Positions 1 through 9,146 of a stretch of DNA of 64,000 nucleotides are shown here, piece by piece. Below the pieces are notes generated by a model. The model made no database searches, was not told the origin of the DNA, and worked only from the letters and a program-made list of their open reading frames with translations. The stretch is from the NCBI RefSeq assembly GCF_006152065.1, contig NZ_VDFW01000010.1, positions 1-64,000 on the forward strand, given 5' to 3'. Positions within the stretch are counted from its first letter, which is position 1. Each line of letters starts with the position of its first letter. This stretch comes from Amycolatopsis alkalitolerans (GTDB taxonomy: Bacteria; Actinomycetota; Actinomycetes; Mycobacteriales; Pseudonocardiaceae). A program made the translations under genes and the position numbers.

Positions 1-24
1 GACAACAAGATCACGAAACACTAG
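1..24 (-). repeat. End of a dispersed repeat element (truncated by the window)
   Basis: The first 24 bases are identical to positions 17529-17552, which form the right end of a 230-bp element bounded by imperfect inverted repeats starting CTAGTGT. Here the element end overlaps the last codons and TGA stop (11-13) of the PucR-type regulator; there it supplies the TAG stop of a RiPP precursor. The rest of this copy lies outside the window. The identity is seen directly; that it is a mobile element is inference. Confidence 0.7.
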
Positions 25-2182
25 CCTCCATGCCGCCGTCCTCCTCGTCGGGCCGGGTGACCTGGAGCAGGCGTAGCGCGAAGTCCGCGCGCATGCGGTC
101 TTCGTGGCGGGCCAGGTCGAGCCCGGTGAGCTGCTTGATCTGCTCGAGGCGGTAACGCAGCGTCTTGTAGTGAACGAACAGCCGCTCGGCGGCGACCCGC
201 TGCGAGCAGTCGGCGGCGAAGAACGCGCGCAGGGTCCGCACCAGGGCGCCGCCGTTGTCCCGGTCATAGGTGACCAGCGGGCCGGTCACCTCGTCGACGA
301 AGGTCTGGAGATCCGGGTCGTCCCCGGAGCCGAGCAGCAACCGGACGATGCCGAGTTCCTCGTACAGGAACACGTTCTCACCGCCGAGCCGGCGCGCGGC
401 CGACAACGCCGTCTTGGCCTCGTTGAGCGCGCTGGGCAGATCCACCACGTCGGCGTGTGCCCGGCTGACTCCCCAGGTGACCTGCAGCCGCGGCCACTGC
501 CTGCGCATCGCCGCGGACAGCTCACTGACCAGGTCTTTGATCGCCGCGCGGTCTCCGCTGACGACGACGGCGGTGATGAGGTCGCCCCGCAGCGCGGACA
601 GCGAAACGCCGCGGTACGCGTCCAGACCGCGCAGCTCGCGGAGGACTTCGCGCCGTAAGCGGTCGGTTTGCGAGGTGTCCCAGCCGTTTTCGGCCGCGAT
701 CTCCTCCAGATTGTCCAGGCGCCCGTAGACCACCCGGAGATCGCCCCGCAGCGTCACGTTGAGCTGTTTCGCGCGGGCACGGGCGGCGATCCGGTGCTCG
801 ACCGGCCCTTGGAGCAGGTCCCACAGGACTTGTTCCAGTTCCTCGGTGCGGGCCCGGCTCGCGGCGTGTTCCCGCAGCAACGTGAGCGAGCACGCCATCG
901 CGACCTCGCCGGCGACGACGTCCATCATCTCCGCGGAGTGGTCCTCCGGGAGCAAAGCGACGGATCCGACCTGGTCGCCATCGGCGTAGATCGGTTGAAG
1001 CCACGCGGTGGCAGAGCCGCCGTCGGTCAGGGACACCGGGTGCCGGCCGGGCCGGGTCCTGGTGGACATGGCGGGCGGGAGCTTGCCGGCCATGGTCCGC
1101 CCGCCACATGACGCGATGAGGCTCCCCTCCGGGCCGTAGATGCCGATGCGGCAGCCGAGCTCGGTGGCGACGGTGCGCGCGATCGCGGGCAGACCGACGC
1201 CGGCCAGGACGGTCTCCAGCAGCTTCTGCTGCAGGTTCGACGAGCGCGCGAGCAGCGCGACCTGCTGCTCCAGGGCGTCCCGCGTCTCCTTCATCTGCGC
1301 GACCGCCGTCGCCTGCTGATCATGCAGGCGGGCGTTGTCGATCGCGATGGTCGCGAAATCGGCGAGCGTGACCATGCGACGTACGTGCTGCTCGGTGAAC
1401 ACCGACGGGCGGCGACGCCACACTTCGAGCACGCCGATCAACTCGCCGTGCAGCCGCAGGGGCACCGCGAGCGCCGAGAGGGTCTCCTCCTTCTCGGCGA
1501 GGAACATGAAGTCGTCGCTGATGGTCTCGTCTTCGAGGTAGTTGTCCACTTTGGCCGGTTCTCCGGTCAGGAAGACCAGCCCGGCGACGCCCTGGCCGCG
1601 GCACATCCGCAGGCGCGCGGTTTCGACGGCGCGATTGCCCACACACGAACGCATGGCGACCTGGTCGCCTTCGACCAGCAGGACACCACAGATGTCGGAG
1701 TCGAGCAGATGGAGCGTGCGGTCGGCGATGGACAGCAATACCTGGTCCAGATCACGCACGGTCAGCAGCTGACCGACCACGTCACGCAGCACCGCGGTTT
1801 CCTCCGCGGCCTGCTCGGCCCGCTCGCGGGCGCTGTCACGATCGAGCGCCATGGACACCCAACAGCAAGCGTGCTGGAGATGTCGCCGCACCGCGACCGG
1901 CGCCTCGATCTGATCCGACCACTGCACCTCGACGTGACCGGCGCGGACGCTGCTCGTGGCGGTGCTCGCGTCGCGCGAGGGGCCCACCAGCACGGTCACG
2001 CAAGGGGTGCGGTGGGTGAGCACTGTGGCGTCGGCTCCCAACGCGCGGGTGGCCGCGGCGGCCAGCTCTCTCGCCGCCCATATCCCGGTGTCCGGACTGC
2101 GCGACGGCAGCGCCTCGAGCTCGCCGGTGACGGTGGGCTCGGTGCGCGTCCGGTCCGCTGCGTGTGCTTGTGACGGCGTCAT
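11..2182 (-). CDS. GAF-domain PucR-type transcriptional regulator of the BMC operon
   Basis: A 723-residue cytoplasmic regulator. A GAF sensor domain lies at about residues 130-285 (LSIADRTLHLLDSDICGVLL through VTLADFATIAIDNARLHDQQ), a short coiled-coil linker follows, then a central PucR/CdaR GGDEF-like region, and a C-terminal PucR-type helix-turn-helix (AAERLFVHYKTLRYRLEQIK). The ATG at 2182 has a GGAGGAG ribosome site 5 nt upstream. It is the last gene of the BMC operon, 16 bp after the alcohol dehydrogenase, so it probably senses a pathway metabolite and controls this operon. The last four residues (ASVS) and the stop are encoded by a dispersed repeat end, so the original C terminus may have been different. 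Confidence 0.88.
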   Translation of the reverse strand: MTPSQAHAADRTRTEPTVTGELEALPSRSPDTGIWAARELAAAATRALGADATVLTHRTPCVTVLVGPSRDASTATSSVRAGHVEVQWSDQIEAPVAVRRHLQHACCWVSMALDRDSARERAEQAAEETAVLRDVVGQLLTVRDLDQVLLSIADRTLHLLDSDICGVLLVEGDQVAMRSCVGNRAVETARLRMCRGQGVAGLVFLTGEPAKVDNYLEDETISDDFMFLAEKEETLSALAVPLRLHGELIGVLEVWRRRPSVFTEQHVRRMVTLADFATIAIDNARLHDQQATAVAQMKETRDALEQQVALLARSSNLQQKLLETVLAGVGLPAIARTVATELGCRIGIYGPEGSLIASCGGRTMAGKLPPAMSTRTRPGRHPVSLTDGGSATAWLQPIYADGDQVGSVALLPEDHSAEMMDVVAGEVAMACSLTLLREHAASRARTEELEQVLWDLLQGPVEHRIAARARAKQLNVTLRGDLRVVYGRLDNLEEIAAENGWDTSQTDRLRREVLRELRGLDAYRGVSLSALRGDLITAVVVSGDRAAIKDLVSELSAAMRRQWPRLQVTWGVSRAHADVVDLPSALNEAKTALSAARRLGGENVFLYEELGIVRLLLGSGDDPDLQTFVDEVTGPLVTYDRDNGGALVRTLRAFFAADCSQRVAAERLFVHYKTLRYRLEQIKQLTGLDLARHEDRMRADFALRLLQVTRPDEEDGGMEASVS

Positions 2183-2198
2183 TGCCGCTCCTCCGGCG

Positions 2199-3230
2199 CT
2201 ACAGCCTGATCAACGACTTCAGCGTACGGCGTTCGGCCATTCGCCGGTACGCTTCCGGCGCGTCGTCGAGCGCGACGGTCTCCGAGGCCACGACGGTCGG
2301 GTCCACCGCTCCTGAGCGAACCAGCCCGACGAGTTCGTCGCCGTGCCGCATGAGGTCCCCTATGACGAAACGCAGGCACAGTTCGTCCGCGAAAGCCCGG
2401 TCGGCGGGCACGGACCAGGCGCCGGTGTGCACCCCGGCCGACACGACCGTGCCACGCCGCCTGACCAGGCCGAACGCGGTGTCGAGGCCGATCCCGCCAC
2501 CGATCGCGTCGACCACGACATCGGCACCGCGCCCGTCGGTGACCTGGTCGACCAGCCCGCGTGCGCGTTCCGGCACCGCCGTGAGCGCCCCTTCGCCGGC
2601 GGCGAGGTGCCGCCGCGATTCAACGGGCTCGACCAGAATCACCACACCGGCGCCGCAGGCCTGGGCAGCCAGGCTCGTCAGCTGGCCCACCGGTCCGCCG
2701 CCGATGACCGACACGGTGTCTCCGGGCCGCAGCTCCGCGCGCCGGATCGCCACGTGGGCGGTGGCGAGCGTGTCGCCGAGGAAGACGGCCGCGTCGAGGC
2801 TCACGTCCGCGGGTACCGGCCGCAGGACGGTGTCGGCGAAGGGCACCCGGACCAGTTCGGCCTGCGCACCGGGCAGGGGCGGGCCGAACGCCGACCCGGT
2901 GCCGAAGAACCGGCGTTCCGCGCATTCCCAGTGGTCTCCGCGACGGCACCACCAGCACGTTCCGCAGGCGGTGAAGTCGGCACCCACCACCCGATCGCCA
3001 ACGCGGTGACCCTGCACGGCGTCCCCGAGGCCGACGATCTGTCCGGCGAACTCATGCCCCAGGACGAATCCCTCCGGGAGGTTCACCGGGTGGGCGACGG
3101 AGTGCAGGTCGGTCCCGCAGATCGCGGCACGCTCGACGCGGACGATCCCGTCCGTGGGCGCCTGCAGCACCGGTTCGGGCACGTCCGCGAGCCGGACCTG
3201 GCCCTGCCCCGCGAACACGACGGCCTTCAT
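2199..3230 (-). CDS. Zinc-dependent alcohol dehydrogenase (MDR family)
   Basis: Medium-chain dehydrogenase of 343 residues (alternative GTG start one codon upstream at 3233). It keeps the catalytic zinc ligand motif CGTDLH, GHEFAG, the four-cysteine structural zinc loop (CGTCWWCRRGDHWEC) and the nucleotide-binding glycines (VIGGGPVGQ). It starts inside the stop of the malate dehydrogenase-like gene (TGATG), so the two are translationally coupled. In a metabolosome an alcohol dehydrogenase usually regenerates NAD+ by reducing part of the aldehyde; that role here is inferred from context. Confidence 0.88.
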   Translation of the reverse strand: MKAVVFAGQGQVRLADVPEPVLQAPTDGIVRVERAAICGTDLHSVAHPVNLPEGFVLGHEFAGQIVGLGDAVQGHRVGDRVVGADFTACGTCWWCRRGDHWECAERRFFGTGSAFGPPLPGAQAELVRVPFADTVLRPVPADVSLDAAVFLGDTLATAHVAIRRAELRPGDTVSVIGGGPVGQLTSLAAQACGAGVVILVEPVESRRHLAAGEGALTAVPERARGLVDQVTDGRGADVVVDAIGGGIGLDTAFGLVRRRGTVVSAGVHTGAWSVPADRAFADELCLRFVIGDLMRHGDELVGLVRSGAVDPTVVASETVALDDAPEAYRRMAERRTLKSLIRL

Positions 3231-4444
3231 CACGAGGCCGCGGCGAGCTGCGACAGGCGTTCCTTGATCCGGTCGGCGGCCTGTCGCAGCACCTGTAGTT
3301 CATCCGGCCGCAGATCCAGCTCGACGATTTCCCGCACACCGCCACGGCCGAGCCGGGCGGGCAGCCCGAGGTAGACGTCGCGGATGCCGTAGCTGCCATC
3401 GGCGAGCACCGCGGCGGGCATGATCTGCCCACGGTCACGGGCCATCGCGAGCACCATGCCGGCCGCGGACGTGCCCGGCGCCATGAACGCGCTTCCGCTC
3501 CTGAGCAGCCCGACCACCTCCGCGCCCGACCCTCGGGCCCGATCGACGATCGCGTCGAGCGTGGTCTTCCCGATCAGCTCGGTCAGCGGCCGCCCGCCAC
3601 TGCTCGCCTGGGACAGCGGAATGACCATCTCCTCGCCGTGGCTGCCCAGGGCGACCGCGCCGATGCGATCCGCGCGACCAGCACCGGCCAGCGAGGCGAG
3701 CGCCTGGAAGCGGGCGGTGTCCAGCACACCGGCCATCCCGACGACGCGCTCCGGCGGGAAGCCCGAGGCCTGCCAGGCGTGCTGGGTCATCTCGTCGAGC
3801 GGGTTGGTCACGACCACGATCACCGCATGCGGCGAGGTGCGCGCGACGCGGTGCGCGAGATCACCGACGATCGCCGCGTTGGTGCTGACCAGATCGGAGC
3901 GGCTCATCCCGGGCTGCCGGGCGCGACCCGCGGTGATCACGACGTAGTCGGCCGGACCGGCGTCCTCGACCGAACCGGTACCGCGGACCCGGGTGGCGAA
4001 CCCGCCGAGGGCCGCGGTGTGGGTGAGGTCGAGCGCGACGCCGGCGGCGCGGCCCTCGTCGATATCGACCAGCACGAGCTCGTCGAAGAGGTCGGCGTCG
4101 GCCAGCCGGAGCGCGGTGATCATGCCGACGTGGCCGGCCCCGATCACGACCACCCGCCCGGCGGAGGTGTTCGCGCTGGGCAGCGGGGCACCGCGCCGGT
4201 AGAGCGCCCCCGAGGGCGGTCGCATACTCCGCACCGGCCCGCCGGGTGTTTCCGGACCGGCCTGCGGGCGCGGGGTCGCAGGTGCCGCCGCCGGAGCGGC
4301 AGGGGTCGATCCGGCGGCGACGATTTCGATACCCAGTTCGCGGGCGCGCTCCCTGGCCAGCGGGGTGACCAGGTCTTTCGGCTCGACCAGCAGGGTCTTC
4401 GCGTCGCCGGCGGCGTCGATGTCGCCTGCTCCCCAGACCTTCAT
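3230..4444 (-). CDS. Malate/lactate-type dehydrogenase with BMC-style N-terminal extension
   Basis: A 404-residue protein. Residues ~95-404 form an LDH/MDH fold: GAGHVGMITALRLAD (NAD site), RQPGMSRSDL (mobile loop, malate type), VLDTARF, and GSHGEEM with the catalytic histidine. Residues 1-45 carry a block (LVTPLARERARELGIEIV) like that seen at the N termini of several BMC-associated proteins, followed by a ~45-residue Ala/Pro-rich linker. This looks like a targeting or docking domain hung on an oxidoreductase. The ATG overlaps the BMC-T stop (ATGA); the longer in-frame ORF upstream is antisense noise over BMC-T. Likely role: NAD(H) recycling inside the shell (inference). Confidence 0.85.
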   Translation of the reverse strand: MKVWGAGDIDAAGDAKTLLVEPKDLVTPLARERARELGIEIVAAGSTPAAPAAAPATPRPQAGPETPGGPVRSMRPPSGALYRRGAPLPSANTSAGRVVVIGAGHVGMITALRLADADLFDELVLVDIDEGRAAGVALDLTHTAALGGFATRVRGTGSVEDAGPADYVVITAGRARQPGMSRSDLVSTNAAIVGDLAHRVARTSPHAVIVVVTNPLDEMTQHAWQASGFPPERVVGMAGVLDTARFQALASLAGAGRADRIGAVALGSHGEEMVIPLSQASSGGRPLTELIGKTTLDAIVDRARGSGAEVVGLLRSGSAFMAPGTSAAGMVLAMARDRGQIMPAAVLADGSYGIRDVYLGLPARLGRGGVREIVELDLRPDELQVLRQAADRIKERLSQLAAAS

Positions 4445-5070
4445 CGCTTGTCCTCCCGTCCGTGCATGCCTGCCAGCGCGGCGACCGCCGCGTCCCGGGC
4501 GGTCTGCACCTCGCTTTCGGTGCCGGCGAGGAACATGCGCCCGAACCGGCCGACCGCGCGGAGTTCGATGACCGTGATGGTGGCTGCCTTCTCGGCTTCG
4601 TTGGCGGCGATGGAGATGTAGGCGGCCGGGGCGACCTCCATGACGAACAGGCTCTGCCCGGGCAGCAGCATGCTGCCCTTGCGCCACTTGTTGAGCAGCT
4701 GCGCCTGATAGGGGTGCACATTGGTGATGAACTGGGTGGAGGCGATGGTGGGCTTGATCCGGTCGGATTCGGTCATGCCCAGCTCGTCGAGGATCGCCTG
4801 TCCGGAGGCCAGTACCTCGGCCTGCTGCTCGGAGTGGATTTCCAGCAGCCCGAACTCGCGCTCGATGATCTGCAGGGCGGGGCGCACGCCGGCGGCCTTG
4901 AGCGCGATGTCGGCGGCGCGGAACACCTCGTTGCCCGGTGCCATCTCGAGGTAGAGCTCGGCCATGCCGGCGAGCGGGACGTCGCCAGGACTGGTCGCCG
5001 CGATGTGGGCCGCGCACTGCGGCTGCATCCGGTCGACGAAGGCGTAGGTGCGCAGGGTGGGTCCGCTCAT
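4441..5070 (-). CDS. BMC-T trimeric shell protein (tandem BMC domains)
   Basis: A 209-residue protein with two BMC folds, about residues 5-100 and 110-200; the second is canonical (SLFVMEVAPAAYISIAANEA then VIELRAVGRFGRMFLAG). BMC-T proteins form pseudohexameric trimers that tile the facets and often carry larger or gated pores. It overlaps both neighbours by ATGA junctions (EutJ-like gene upstream, malate dehydrogenase-like gene downstream), so all are made from one transcript. It is the only trimer-type shell gene in the window. Confidence 0.9.
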   Translation of the reverse strand: MSGPTLRTYAFVDRMQPQCAAHIAATSPGDVPLAGMAELYLEMAPGNEVFRAADIALKAAGVRPALQIIEREFGLLEIHSEQQAEVLASGQAILDELGMTESDRIKPTIASTQFITNVHPYQAQLLNKWRKGSMLLPGQSLFVMEVAPAAYISIAANEAEKAATITVIELRAVGRFGRMFLAGTESEVQTARDAAVAALAGMHGREDKR

Positions 5071-5885
5071 GCCGCCGACCTCGCAATCCCCAGCGGGGTG
5101 ATCAGCAGGGCATGCGGATACGTCATCACGGGCCTTTCCAGGTACTTGGCCAGCACGTCACCCGCACCGGCGATCATCAGGGCGCCGCCGGCGAGGTGCA
5201 GCGGGAGGTCCTCGGCGCCCACGGTCATGCGCCGCACCGACTCGGCGATGCGCTGCAGGCCGGGCACCAGGATCGGCAGCGCCTCCTCCTGCCGCTCCCG
5301 CTTGTGCACCTCGGCCTGCTCCGCACTGATCCCGAGCGCGCCCGCCAGCATCAGGTCGAGGTGATGGCCGCCGCCGGCCCGGTCGTCCAGGGCTTCCAGC
5401 CGACCGCCCCGGAACACGCCGACGCCCGTCGAGCCGCCACCGACGTCGACCACCACGCCGTCGACGACCTCCAGAGTCCGCTGCGCGGCGCTGACCTCGT
5501 CCACCAGTACGGCGTGGTCGAACCCGGCCGCCTCACACACGTAGGTGCAGGCGCGCGCGTCCTTGACCGGAATGCACGGCGGGTACGCCGTCGCCGTGGT
5601 ACTCAGCGGGATGCCGAGGGTTTCCTCGGCGCGTTGTTTGAGCAGGCGCACCGTGTTGGTGGCGCGGGCGAAGTCGACCACCACCCCGTCCCGCAATGCG
5701 CCGGAAGGGTAGCTGTCGATCCAGACCGGCTGGTCCTGGCCATCGAGCACGACCAGCACACAGCTCGCTGTGCCCAGATCCACCCCGACGCGCAGCGCCG
5801 CGGAGTCGATCTCGCCGGGTGGATCCCCGATGCGCCGCGCCGCGAGCTCCAGCAGCTCGGCCGAGTTTCCGGTCAGCACAGGCAT
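5067..5885 (-). CDS. EutJ-like Hsp70/actin-fold chaperone
   Basis: A 272-residue ASKHA-fold ATPase. It has the phosphate-1 motif (VGVDLGTASCVLVVLD), a phosphate-2 region (VVVDVGGGSTGVGVF) and the adenosine region (LAGGALMIAGAGDVL). EutJ proteins occur in metabolosome operons and are thought to act as chaperones for encapsulated enzymes. The ATG at 5885 shares a base with the TGA of the aldehyde dehydrogenase, and its own stop overlaps the BMC-T start. Longer in-frame extensions run antisense to the aldehyde dehydrogenase gene and were discarded. Confidence 0.88.
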   Translation of the reverse strand: MPVLTGNSAELLELAARRIGDPPGEIDSAALRVGVDLGTASCVLVVLDGQDQPVWIDSYPSGALRDGVVVDFARATNTVRLLKQRAEETLGIPLSTTATAYPPCIPVKDARACTYVCEAAGFDHAVLVDEVSAAQRTLEVVDGVVVDVGGGSTGVGVFRGGRLEALDDRAGGGHHLDLMLAGALGISAEQAEVHKRERQEEALPILVPGLQRIAESVRRMTVGAEDLPLHLAGGALMIAGAGDVLAKYLERPVMTYPHALLITPLGIARSAA

Positions 5886-7273
5886 CACAGCTCCACCGGG
5901 TCGTACACCGTGCGCCAGGGCCGGACCTCGTGCGCGATGCGCTTGATGTTGATCAGATGCAGGGGGGTCACGTTGTCCGAGCAGATGGAACCGCTCCACG
6001 TGCCCGTGCCCAGCTGGAAGGACGGGTCCACCTCCGTGGAGTAGCCCATCCCGCCGAACAGCGCCGGTGTGTTGATCACGATCCGGCCCGCCCGGAGCGT
6101 GCCGAACAACGCGATCTCCCCGGGATCCCGCGCATGCACCGCGCAGGTGTGGCCTTCCCCGCCCAGCGCGAGGATTTCCCGGCATCGCTCCCGTCCCGCG
6201 GCGGCGTCACGGGCCCGGTAGACCGACAGCACCGGGCCGAGGATCTCCCGCGACAGCAGCACATCCGGCCCGACTGCGGCGAGCTCGGCGGCCAGCACCC
6301 TGGTCCCGGATGGGACGGTGAGGCCCGACAGCTCAGCCAGCCGGGGCGCGGATTGTCCGACCGCCGCGGGTCGCAGCCCGCCGCGCTCGTCGAACAGGAC
6401 CCGGGCGAGCGCTTCCTGCTGTTGCGCGCTCAGCCAGTACGCGCCGCGGGCCTCGAACTCCCGCAGGAACGCCGGCGCCACGGACTCGGCGACGACCACC
6501 GACTGCTCGGCGACGCACGCCGTGCCGTTGTCGAACGACTTCGACGTGATGATCATTTCCGCGGCCTCGCCCGGGTCGGGCACACTTGCCCCGACATACG
6601 CAGGGACGTTGCCCGCGCCGACCGCGATCGTGGGCTTGCCGCTGGAGTACGCGGCGCGCACCACGCCCGGCCCGCCGGTCGCGAGCACGACCGCGATCTC
6701 GTCACGGCTCATCAGCTCCTGGGTGGCCGGCAGCGTGGGCGCGTCCAAACAGGACACCAGGCCCTCCGGGGCACCGGCGGACACGGCGGCCTCGGCCATG
6801 ATCTCGGCGGCCCGCCGCGTGCAGCGCGCCGCGCGCGGATGGGGCGCGTGCACGATGGCGTTGCCGGACTTCACCGCGGCCAGGCTTTTGAACAGGGTCG
6901 TCGAGGTGGGGTTGGTGACCGGGATGATGCCCGCGATCACTCCCATCGGCGCGCCGACCGCGGTCACCCGCGACTGCTCGTCCACCCACAGCACGCCCAC
7001 CGCGCGCCGTTCGAGCATCCAGCGCGCGACGAACCCGGTGTTGTACCGGTTCTTGTGGATCTTGTGCTCGTACACCCCGTAGCCGGTCTCGTCGACGGCC
7101 AGCCGGGCGAGTTCCTCGGCGGCCTTCGTCCCGGCCAGCGCCATCGCACGGACATACCGGTCCAGGGTCTCCTGGTCGGTCCCTTCCAGCCGATCGAACG
7201 CCTGGCGGGCGGCACGGGCCTTCGCCCGCACGTCGGCCAGCCCCGCCAGATCGGCATCCAGCGTCGCGGTCAT
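5885..7273 (-). CDS. CoA-acylating aldehyde dehydrogenase (AdhE-N/EutE-like)
   Basis: A 462-residue enzyme that oxidises an aldehyde to an acyl-CoA with NAD+. The catalytic cysteine lies in SFDNGTACVAEQSVVV, and the C-terminal part (LGTGTWSGSICSDNV then PLHLINIKRIA) is typical of the AdhE N-terminal/acylating group rather than of non-acylating enzymes. The first ~30 residues form a likely amphipathic helix that could act as an encapsulation peptide. It follows BMC-H by 8 bp with a GAGGT ribosome site. In metabolosomes this enzyme is the core aldehyde-consuming step. The native aldehyde is not apparent, and no phosphotransacylase (PduL/EutD) is seen nearby. Confidence 0.9.
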   Translation of the reverse strand: MTATLDADLAGLADVRAKARAARQAFDRLEGTDQETLDRYVRAMALAGTKAAEELARLAVDETGYGVYEHKIHKNRYNTGFVARWMLERRAVGVLWVDEQSRVTAVGAPMGVIAGIIPVTNPTSTTLFKSLAAVKSGNAIVHAPHPRAARCTRRAAEIMAEAAVSAGAPEGLVSCLDAPTLPATQELMSRDEIAVVLATGGPGVVRAAYSSGKPTIAVGAGNVPAYVGASVPDPGEAAEMIITSKSFDNGTACVAEQSVVVAESVAPAFLREFEARGAYWLSAQQQEALARVLFDERGGLRPAAVGQSAPRLAELSGLTVPSGTRVLAAELAAVGPDVLLSREILGPVLSVYRARDAAAGRERCREILALGGEGHTCAVHARDPGEIALFGTLRAGRIVINTPALFGGMGYSTEVDPSFQLGTGTWSGSICSDNVTPLHLINIKRIAHEVRPWRTVYDPVEL

Positions 7274-7281
7274 GACCTACC

Positions 7282-7608
7282 TCAAGCCTTGGGGCGCGTC
7301 AGGATCGCCAGGATCCCCTCGGTCTCCTCGTGCGGCCTCGGGATCACGTGCACCGACACGACTTCGCCCGCCTTGTCCGCCGCGACCGCGCCCGCGTCGG
7401 TCGCGGCCTTCACCGCACCGACGTCACCGCGCACCATGACCGTGACGAGCCCGCCACCGATCTCCCGGTGGCCCAGAATCTGCACGTTGGCCGCCTTCAC
7501 CATCGCGTCGGCCGCCTCGATCGCACCGACCAGCCCCTTCGTCTCGATCAGGCCGAGCGCGCCGCGCAGCGCGGGTGCCCCGCTGGCGCCACCGGACGTC
7601 GTAGCCAT
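7282..7608 (-). CDS. BMC-H hexameric shell protein
   Basis: A 108-residue single BMC-domain protein: an [20 protein letters not shown] start helix, a pore-loop region REIGGGLV, then [16 protein letters not shown] and a C-terminal HVIPRPHEE segment. Six copies form the flat hexamers that make most of the shell. The start at 7608 is chosen because AGGAGG lies 6 nt upstream. It sits between BMC-P (32 bp upstream) and the aldehyde dehydrogenase. Confidence 0.95.
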   Translation of the reverse strand: MATTSGGASGAPALRGALGLIETKGLVGAIEAADAMVKAANVQILGHREIGGGLVTVMVRGDVGAVKAATDAGAVAADKAGEVVSVHVIPRPHEETEGILAILTRPKA

Positions 7609-7640
7609 GCTGTTCCTCCTGGTTTCCGTATTCACTGCCG

Positions 7641-7934
7641 TCACGCCTTCTGATACGTGACGTTTCCTTTGTGGATGATCGAATCGACGATGCCGACAAC
7701 CGCGCGGTCGGCCGGCACCTCGGCGCCCGCCGCGACGCGCGCCGCGCCCCCTCGCGCGACGAGCACGACCTCGCCGGTACCGGCCCCGATGAGGTCCATC
7801 GCGACGTAGACCGCTCCCCCCGGCTGCTCGCAATCGGCATCCACGGCGTCCCGCACCAGCAGCAGCGTGTGGCGTTCGAGCCCGGCCGCTTTCACGGTCG
7901 AGACGACCTGACCGAGCACCGTGGCGAGCTGCAT
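7641..7934 (-). CDS. BMC-P pentameric vertex protein (EutN/CcmL family)
   Basis: A 97-residue EutN/CcmL-fold protein, of usual length, with [16 protein letters not shown] at the N terminus, [18 protein letters not shown] in the middle and [12 protein letters not shown] near the end. Pentamers of this family cap the vertices of the polyhedral shell. First gene of the BMC operon; the ATG has GGAGGTGA upstream. Confidence 0.95.
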   Translation of the reverse strand: MQLATVLGQVVSTVKAAGLERHTLLLVRDAVDADCEQPGGAVYVAMDLIGAGTGEVVLVARGGAARVAAGAEVPADRAVVGIVDSIIHKGNVTYQKA

Positions 7935-8155
7935 GCCCGGTCACCTCCGTTGGTCGGGTGATGGCGCGATCCGAGCACGCCATCGATGAGGTGGACGGTA
8001 GGAGACGCCCGGGGCCGCGGCGCTATCCTCACGGGACAACGTGATCCAGGCTCGCTGTCCTTCCGTTCCCTGGCCGCCCGCCCTGAGATCGGCGAGGCTG
8101 CTCGTGATACTGGACAACACTGTCCCCGAGCAGACGAGGCCTGGAGGGTTCACCG
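7935..8155. promoter_or_regulatory. Divergent promoter region with GGACA/TGTCC half-sites
   Basis: This 221-bp intergenic region must hold the promoters of the BMC operon (leftward) and the DUF7065-like/HAD operon (rightward). It contains GGACA at 8034 and 8112 and TGTCC at 8056 and 8121; the last pair forms a dyad with a 4-nt spacer. The same half-sites recur before the dikinase operon (15296-15332). They are candidate binding sites for the GAF/PucR regulator, which is inference only. Confidence 0.4.
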
Positions 8156-9142
8156 GTGATCCGTCCCGAAGACGCGCAATTCCACCCCCCGACCAGCGAC
8201 GACCCGCTGTGGGCCGAGACGAACTACTTCGGTCTCTACGCGGGTCAGGACACCGGGACCCCGGTCAACATCGGTGTCTACGGGCTGTTCCGGGAACCGC
8301 TCGGCATCGCCGGTTCCACCGTGTCCGTCAACGGCAAGCGCGTGACCACGCCCTGGGCTGCCGACTACTGGGACGCGTGGGAGCATCTCCCGCTGCCCCG
8401 GCCCGGCGACCTCCTGCACTACGACCTGGCGAACGGCTTACGCGTGGCATGCAAGGAGCCGAACCGCATCTGGGACGTCGATTTCGTCGACGAAGAGGCC
8501 GGGATGGAGCTGCGCTTCCGGTTCACCGCGCTGATGGAGCCTTACGACATCAACGATCCCGGCCAGGACCCGCTGGCCGCCGGCCGTGACCTCGACCTCA
8601 CCTGGGGGCACGCCTACGCCGGGCACTTCGACCTCACCGGCAGGATCGAAGGTGAACTGTCCCTTCGTGGCAGGCACCTGCCGATCGACTGTGTGTCCAC
8701 TATGGACCACAGCTGGGGTGTCCGCGCCGAGCGGCAGACCTCGCGACTGTGCTGGCTGCACGCGCACTTCTCCCCCGAGTTCGCCATCCACGGCCTGTTC
8801 GACTTCACCACGGAGAACGGGCCGGACGCACCCAGCCCGCTCAGCCTCACCCACGGATACGTGCTCGAGCAAGGCAAGGTCCGCGGGCTCAAGGCCGGCG
8901 GCGGCACCTCATGGCGGTCCGGGTTCTACCCCGAACGCGTCGAACTGCGGGTCACCGACACCGACGACGTGACGTGGGACCTGCACGGGGCGGCGCTGAC
9001 CACCTTCCCCTGGCAGGCCTGGCCCGGCACCGTCGGCCACAACTGCCTGCACAGGTGGTCCTGCGACGGGCAGACCGGGTACGGCGAGATCATGGACTTC
9101 ATCGGCCTCGGCGAACTCGGCGCCGCCTACAACCGGGCTTGA
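8156..9142 (+). CDS. DUF7065/CrtC-like protein next to the BMC operon
   Basis: A 328-residue soluble protein without signal peptide or membrane segment. Its pattern (TNYFGLYAGQDTG, MELRFRFTAL, STMDHSWGVR, FYPERVELRVTD) resembles the lipocalin-like hydroxyneurosporene-synthase/DUF7065 group, in which paired beta-barrel domains handle hydrophobic or terpenoid substrates. The GTG start has a GGAGGG ribosome site. Its divergent arrangement with the shell operon, and the HAD phosphatase 4 bp downstream, suggest it belongs to the BMC pathway. The reaction is unknown. Confidence 0.6.
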   Translation: MIRPEDAQFHPPTSDDPLWAETNYFGLYAGQDTGTPVNIGVYGLFREPLGIAGSTVSVNGKRVTTPWAADYWDAWEHLPLPRPGDLLHYDLANGLRVACKEPNRIWDVDFVDEEAGMELRFRFTALMEPYDINDPGQDPLAAGRDLDLTWGHAYAGHFDLTGRIEGELSLRGRHLPIDCVSTMDHSWGVRAERQTSRLCWLHAHFSPEFAIHGLFDFTTENGPDAPSPLSLTHGYVLEQGKVRGLKAGGGTSWRSGFYPERVELRVTDTDDVTWDLHGAALTTFPWQAWPGTVGHNCLHRWSCDGQTGYGEIMDFIGLGELGAAYNRA

Positions 9143-9146
9143 GCGC

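Noticed and set aside
1322-2173. Large plus-strand ORFs antisense to the PucR-type regulator and similar antisense frames across the window
   Set aside because: High GC content keeps antisense frames open; these translate to Arg/Gly/Ala/His-rich sequence with no motifs, while the opposite strand has recognisable domains.
4445-5086. Long in-frame N-terminal extension of the malate dehydrogenase-like protein
   Set aside because: It lies over the BMC-T gene in another frame, is Arg-rich low-complexity sequence, and the internal ATG overlaps the BMC-T stop.
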